DNA of 9,286 nt from the NCBI GenBank assembly GCA_003650445.1, contig QMQE01000100.1, positions 1 to 9,286 of the forward strand, given 5' to 3'. Under the pieces are notes generated by a model. That model was not told the DNA's origin. It made no database searches and worked only from the letters and a program-made list of their open reading frames with translations. Position 1 is the stretch's first letter; the number at the start of each line of letters is the position of its first letter. The position numbers and the translations under genes were made by a program. Shown here piece after piece: positions 6,987 to 9,286 of this stretch. This DNA is from Acidobacteriota bacterium (GTDB taxonomy: Bacteria > Acidobacteriota > Holophagae > Thermotomaculales > Thermotomaculaceae).

Positions 6987-8381
6987 TTACATATTGGCAA
7001 TAATCCTGTCTCCGAATTCGGAGCACTTCACCAGCGTCGCACCGTCCATCAAACGATGGAAATCATAGGTAACCGTTTTATCGAGAATGGATTTTTCAAT
7101 CCCCTTCACAATCATATCCGCCGCTTCCTGCCAACCCATGTACTCCAGCATCATTACACCGGACAGGATTTCGGAGCTGGGGTTCACCTTGTCGAGATTG
7201 GTATATTTGGGTGCCGTACCGTGGGTAGCTTCAAACACCGCGATACCGGTAATGTAATTAATATTCGCGCCCGGAGCAATGCCGATACCGCCTACCTGTG
7301 CGGCCAGCGCGTCAGACTGATAATCTCCATTGAGATTCATCGTTGCCACCACATCGAACTCTTTGGGGCGGGTCAGGAACTGCTGAAGGGAAATATCCGC
7401 AATATTATCTTTAATCAGAATCATTTCCTTCCATTTCCCATTTCCATGGCTGTCCCAGAGCTTCATTGTCTCTTCCACTTCGGAAAGAATCTTTTTCTGT
7501 TTTGCTTCATCCAGCTGGTCATACCAGGGTTCAATCATTTTGGCGTTTTCTTCCAATGTCAAATCAGGATTCTTTTCCTTGTTTTCCAGTGCCCAGGCTT
7601 CCCGAAGGGTCACAACCTTGGCCCGGTATGCGGGTTCCGCCGCCACCTGATAGCCCCAATCCCGGAAACCGCCTTCCGTAAACTTCATAATGTTGCCCTT
7701 GTGAACAATGGTCACACTCTTGCGGCCATATTTCAAAGCATAATCAATTGCAGACCGAACCAGCCGTTTGGAACCTTCTTCGGAAACCGGCTTGATGCCG
7801 ATGGAAGAGTTTTCCGGGAAGCGGATATTCTTGACACCCATTTCATTGATGAGAAAATCTATGATTTTCTTTGCTTCAGGTGTGTATGCCATCCATTCGA
7901 TACCGGCATAGATATCTTCCGTGTTTTCCCGGAAAATGACGACGTCCACATCTTCCGGACGCTTCACAGGAGAGGGAACTCCTTTGAAATACCGAACCGG
8001 GCGGACACACGCGAATAAATCCAGATTCTGCCGGATTGCCACATTCAGGGATCGAAACCCGCCGCCTACAGGGGTTGTCAACGGCCCTTTAATGGAAACC
8101 TTAAACTCTTTCAGCGCATCCAGGCTTTCCTGGGGCAGCCATTCGCCCAATTTATTAAACGCTTTTTCACCGACAAACACTTCCATCCACTGGATTTTCC
8201 GTTTGCCGCCGTATGCCTTCTCCACCGCACTGTCCAACACCCGCTTTGTGGCCCGCCAGATATCAGGGCCGGTGCCATCCCCTTCAATGAAAGGAATAAC
8301 TGGGTTGTCCGGAACATTCAACTCACCATTGGAAACCGTAATCTTCTCTCCGTTCTCAGGTACGGACAGGTTTTTAAACAT
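6987..8381 (-). CDS. icd: NADP-dependent isocitrate dehydrogenase with enlarged small domain
   Basis: This 464-aa cytoplasmic enzyme oxidatively decarboxylates isocitrate to 2-oxoglutarate. It aligns end to end with E. coli Icd (416 aa). S111 in GGGFRSLNVAIRQ corresponds to the regulatory Ser113, with R110 and the downstream Arg residues of the substrate site. FRENTEDIYAGIEW (150-163), VHKGNIMKFTEG (226-237) and NGDYQSDALAAQ (351-362) are family motifs. K392-Y393 in HGTAPKY and Y439/R443 in TYDFHRLMDG are the residues that select NADP in the E. coli enzyme. Between GYQ (243) and IAD (329) this protein has about 48 more residues than E. coli, a charged helical insert; cyanobacterial enzymes of about 475 aa have an insert of similar size. 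ATG at 8381 is chosen over the ATG at 8405 because AGGAGG lies six bases upstream of it and 8405 falls at the predicted transcription start. Confidence 0.96.
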   Translation of the reverse strand: MFKNLSVPENGEKITVSNGELNVPDNPVIPFIEGDGTGPDIWRATKRVLDSAVEKAYGGKRKIQWMEVFVGEKAFNKLGEWLPQESLDALKEFKVSIKGPLTTPVGGGFRSLNVAIRQNLDLFACVRPVRYFKGVPSPVKRPEDVDVVIFRENTEDIYAGIEWMAYTPEAKKIIDFLINEMGVKNIRFPENSSIGIKPVSEEGSKRLVRSAIDYALKYGRKSVTIVHKGNIMKFTEGGFRDWGYQVAAEPAYRAKVVTLREAWALENKEKNPDLTLEENAKMIEPWYDQLDEAKQKKILSEVEETMKLWDSHGNGKWKEMILIKDNIADISLQQFLTRPKEFDVVATMNLNGDYQSDALAAQVGGIGIAPGANINYITGIAVFEATHGTAPKYTNLDKVNPSSEILSGVMMLEYMGWQEAADMIVKGIEKSILDKTVTYDFHRLMDGATLVKCSEFGDRIIANM

Positions 8382-8408
8382 GAGGATCCTCCTATCAGAA
8401 TTCAAACA

Positions 8409-8437
8409 ATTCTATCATCAGTTATCAGCAGCGTCAA
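8409..8437 (-). promoter_or_regulatory. Sigma-70-type promoter for icd
   Basis: Read on the minus strand, a -35 box TTGACG (8437-8432) is separated by exactly 17 bases from a -10 box TAGAAT (8414-8409), which is also preceded by TGA, giving an extended -10 (TGnTAGAAT). The predicted start of transcription is near 8402, leaving an untranslated leader of about 20 bases that contains the AGGAGG ribosome site before ATG 8381. This is the best promoter visible in the window and probably drives icd and, by read-through of the partial terminator, mdh-sdhCAB. Confidence 0.8.
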
Positions 8438-8438
8438 C

Positions 8439-8495
8439 GAAAGACAGGGATTGAGGAAAGACAAGGTTGAGGTTGAGGCCGGACAAGGTTGAGTG
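8439..8495 (+). repeat. Imperfect short tandem repeats (GAAAGACAAGGTTGAG unit)
   Basis: Units of 16-17 bases follow one another: 8439-8455 (GAAAGACAGGGATTGAG), 8456-8471 (GAAAGACAAGGTTGAG), a stub GTTGAG at 8472-8477, and 8478-8493 (GCCGGACAAGGTTGAG). The core GACAAGGTTGAG occurs exactly twice, 22 bases apart (8460-8471 and 8482-8493). The array starts two bases upstream of the icd -35 box. It may be a simple-sequence tract grown by slippage or a set of regulator sites. Confidence 0.7.
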
Positions 8496-8558
8496 AAGAC
8501 ATAGAGTAGTGTTCTGTATTCTTGTCTTTTCTTTCTCCTGCGCCCACTCAACCTGTCC
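8481..8558. repeat. Inverted repeat in the icd/restriction gene intergenic region
   Basis: The arm GGACAAGGTTGAGTG (8481-8495) returns as its reverse complement CACTCAACCTGTCC (8545-8558), with one base missing. Between them, CTTGTCTTT (8521-8529) is the reverse complement of AAAGACAAG (8457-8465) in the tandem repeats. The transcript could fold into a long hairpin with a loop of about 50 bases. Function is unknown. Confidence 0.55.
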
Positions 8559-8666
8559 ATACTTATCTTCCCTCACTTGCGGAAGCAGCCATTTCGTGGT
8601 TCAATGGGTGTACGGGAAACGCCTGCTGAAACGGGAAAATATAAATAAAGGGAAGTCGAAAGAGGA
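8559..8666. other. Non-coding leader before the restriction gene; no clear promoter
   Basis: No gene, RNA or repeat is convincing in this stretch. An AT-rich TATAAA box lies at 8640-8645, 21 bases before the start codon, but the sequence 16-18 bases upstream of it does not resemble a -35. A frame open on the plus strand from 8509 has no recognisable protein character and overlaps the restriction gene in another frame. With the repeats and the icd promoter to its left, this completes the divergent intergenic region 8382-8666. Confidence 0.5.
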
Positions 8667-9286
8667 ATGGCCAAAAGTATGCTGGGAAACTACCTCGAAG
8701 CAATCGCTCAAACCACCATGCGGGGGGACGCAAGGGAAGAAAGTTACTATGAGCATCTCTCTGCCCTCCTCGCGGGCTACGGGGAAGCGGGACTGAAACG
8801 CACTGTTTCCATCACTACCCTGCCAAAGCAGACCGAAGCCGGCAACCCGGATTTCCGTATCTGGGACGGGAAACAGCACATTGTCGGTTACATTGAAGCC
8901 AAAAAACCCGGCACCAACCTGGATTTAATTGAAGGTTCCGAACAGTTGAAACGCTATCGGTCCACTTTCCCCAACCTGATTCTGACCGATTTTTATGAAT
9001 TCCGACTCTACCGGGACGGAGAATTGGCCTTTCAGGTATCCATCGGCCAATCTGCCCTGCCGCAGAACCTGCAGATGGTGTCTCCGGTTTCTCACGCGGT
9101 GGAATTTAAGGAACTCCTCGACCGTTTCTTCGCTTTTTCCCTCCCTGCCATTCGCTCCGCCGCTGCCCTTGCCACCGAACTGGCAAAGCGAACCCGCTTT
9201 CTGCGGGATGAAGTCATCGCGGAAGAACTGGTGGAAGAAGCCGAACGTTCCGGCGGCATTCACGGATTCTACGAGGCGTTCAAAAC
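8667..9286 (+). CDS. Type IIG/ISP-like restriction-modification protein, N-terminal nuclease part (cut by window edge)
   Basis: The first 206 codons are present and the frame is open at the window end. The in-frame stop at 8646 limits the start to ATG 8667 or ATG 8679 (codon 5); GAGG lies only one base from 8667, so the start is uncertain. Residues about 20-125 form a PD-(D/E)XK nuclease: E29 in the first helix, P61-D62 in GNPDFRIWDG, E77-A78-K79 in YIEAKK, and Q93-x3-Y97, a QxxxY element found in RecB-like nucleases. Beta strands LILTDFYEFRLYRDG (104-118) follow. Residues 146-206 (EFKELLDRFF, AKRTRFLRDEV, GIHGFYEAF) look like the helical linker before an N6-adenine methylase in single-chain type IIG/ISP enzymes, which cleave and methylate DNA with one polypeptide. 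The methylase and target-recognition parts lie outside the window, so the class is an inference. It is the only plus-strand gene and is divergent from icd. Confidence 0.8.
   Translation, partial: MAKSMLGNYLEAIAQTTMRGDAREESYYEHLSALLAGYGEAGLKRTVSITTLPKQTEAGNPDFRIWDGKQHIVGYIEAKKPGTNLDLIEGSEQLKRYRSTFPNLILTDFYEFRLYRDGELAFQVSIGQSALPQNLQMVSPVSHAVEFKELLDRFFAFSLPAIRSAAALATELAKRTRFLRDEVIAEELVEEAERSGGIHGFYEAFK

Noticed and set aside
6855..8018. Plus-strand open frame of 387 codons opposite icd
   Set aside because: It is the antisense shadow of icd and the start of mdh; the low-complexity His/Phe-rich translation is typical of such shadows.
8382..8391. GAGGATCCTC palindrome before icd
   Set aside because: It overlaps the ribosome site and is too short and loop-less to form a hairpin; probably coincidental.
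8382..8405. Earlier ATG at 8405 for icd
   Set aside because: It has no ribosome site, lies at about the predicted transcription start, and the ATG at 8381 has AGGAGG at proper spacing.
8541..8620. Possible tRNA-like segment with GGTTCAAT near 8599
   Set aside because: No matching T-stem, anticodon stem or acceptor stem can be drawn.
8509..8796. Plus-strand frame of 95 codons in the divergent region
   Set aside because: It overlaps the restriction gene in another frame, lacks a ribosome site and resembles no protein family.

Overview
The window looks like a piece of a chromosome from a Gram-negative bacterium. The basis for this is an EnvC-type murein hydrolase activator followed by a carboxyl-terminal processing protease, together with a menaquinone-type succinate dehydrogenase/fumarate reductase (SdhCAB with one large diheme cytochrome b and no SdhD). 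Base composition is moderate and Shine-Dalgarno sites are clear (AAGGAGG type). The gene set would suit an anaerobic or facultative lineage, for example in the FCB superphylum or a deltaproteobacterial relative. That placement is a guess; no gene here fixes the phylum.

All genes from 1 to 8381 lie on the minus strand and are read from right to left. A TCA-cycle block comes first. It starts with icd (NADP-type isocitrate dehydrogenase, 6987-8381), which has a near-consensus sigma-70 promoter at 8409-8437. A hairpin terminator (about 6948-6973) follows icd. Next are mdh (5969-6904), sdhC (5335-5949), sdhA (3548-5320) and sdhB (2799-3548), packed closely with gaps of 19 and 14 bases and a one-base overlap, and closed by a strong intrinsic terminator at 2748-2775. 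Together they cover isocitrate to 2-oxoglutarate, malate/oxaloacetate and succinate/fumarate, so the block could serve an oxidative TCA cycle or, in part, a reductive branch ending in fumarate reduction.

The second minus-strand group, 2653 down to 1, is a PfkB-family kinase (1757-2653), a small unknown membrane protein (1345-1731), an EnvC-like protein (227-1348) and the first 53 codons of an S41/CtpA-like protease (1-160). Gaps are short or overlapping, suggesting one transcript devoted partly to cell-envelope maintenance and division. The EnvC-like protein has lost two, and probably exactly two, of the four zinc-binding residues expected of an active M23 peptidase, plus the Asp of the first motif or its His (see the gene entry), so it is probably an activator and not an enzyme.

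From 8382 to 8666 there is a non-coding divergent region with short imperfect GACAAGGTTGAG repeats and an inverted copy. To its right, on the plus strand, a gene beginning at 8667 runs off the window. Its first 206 residues carry a PD-(D/E)XK nuclease domain of the kind fused to N6-adenine methylases in single-chain (type IIG/ISP) restriction enzymes, so this edge is probably accessory DNA. Apart from that, I see no obvious novel system; the most interesting items are the unknown membrane protein in the envelope operon, the large insert in Icd and the repeat-bearing divergent region.
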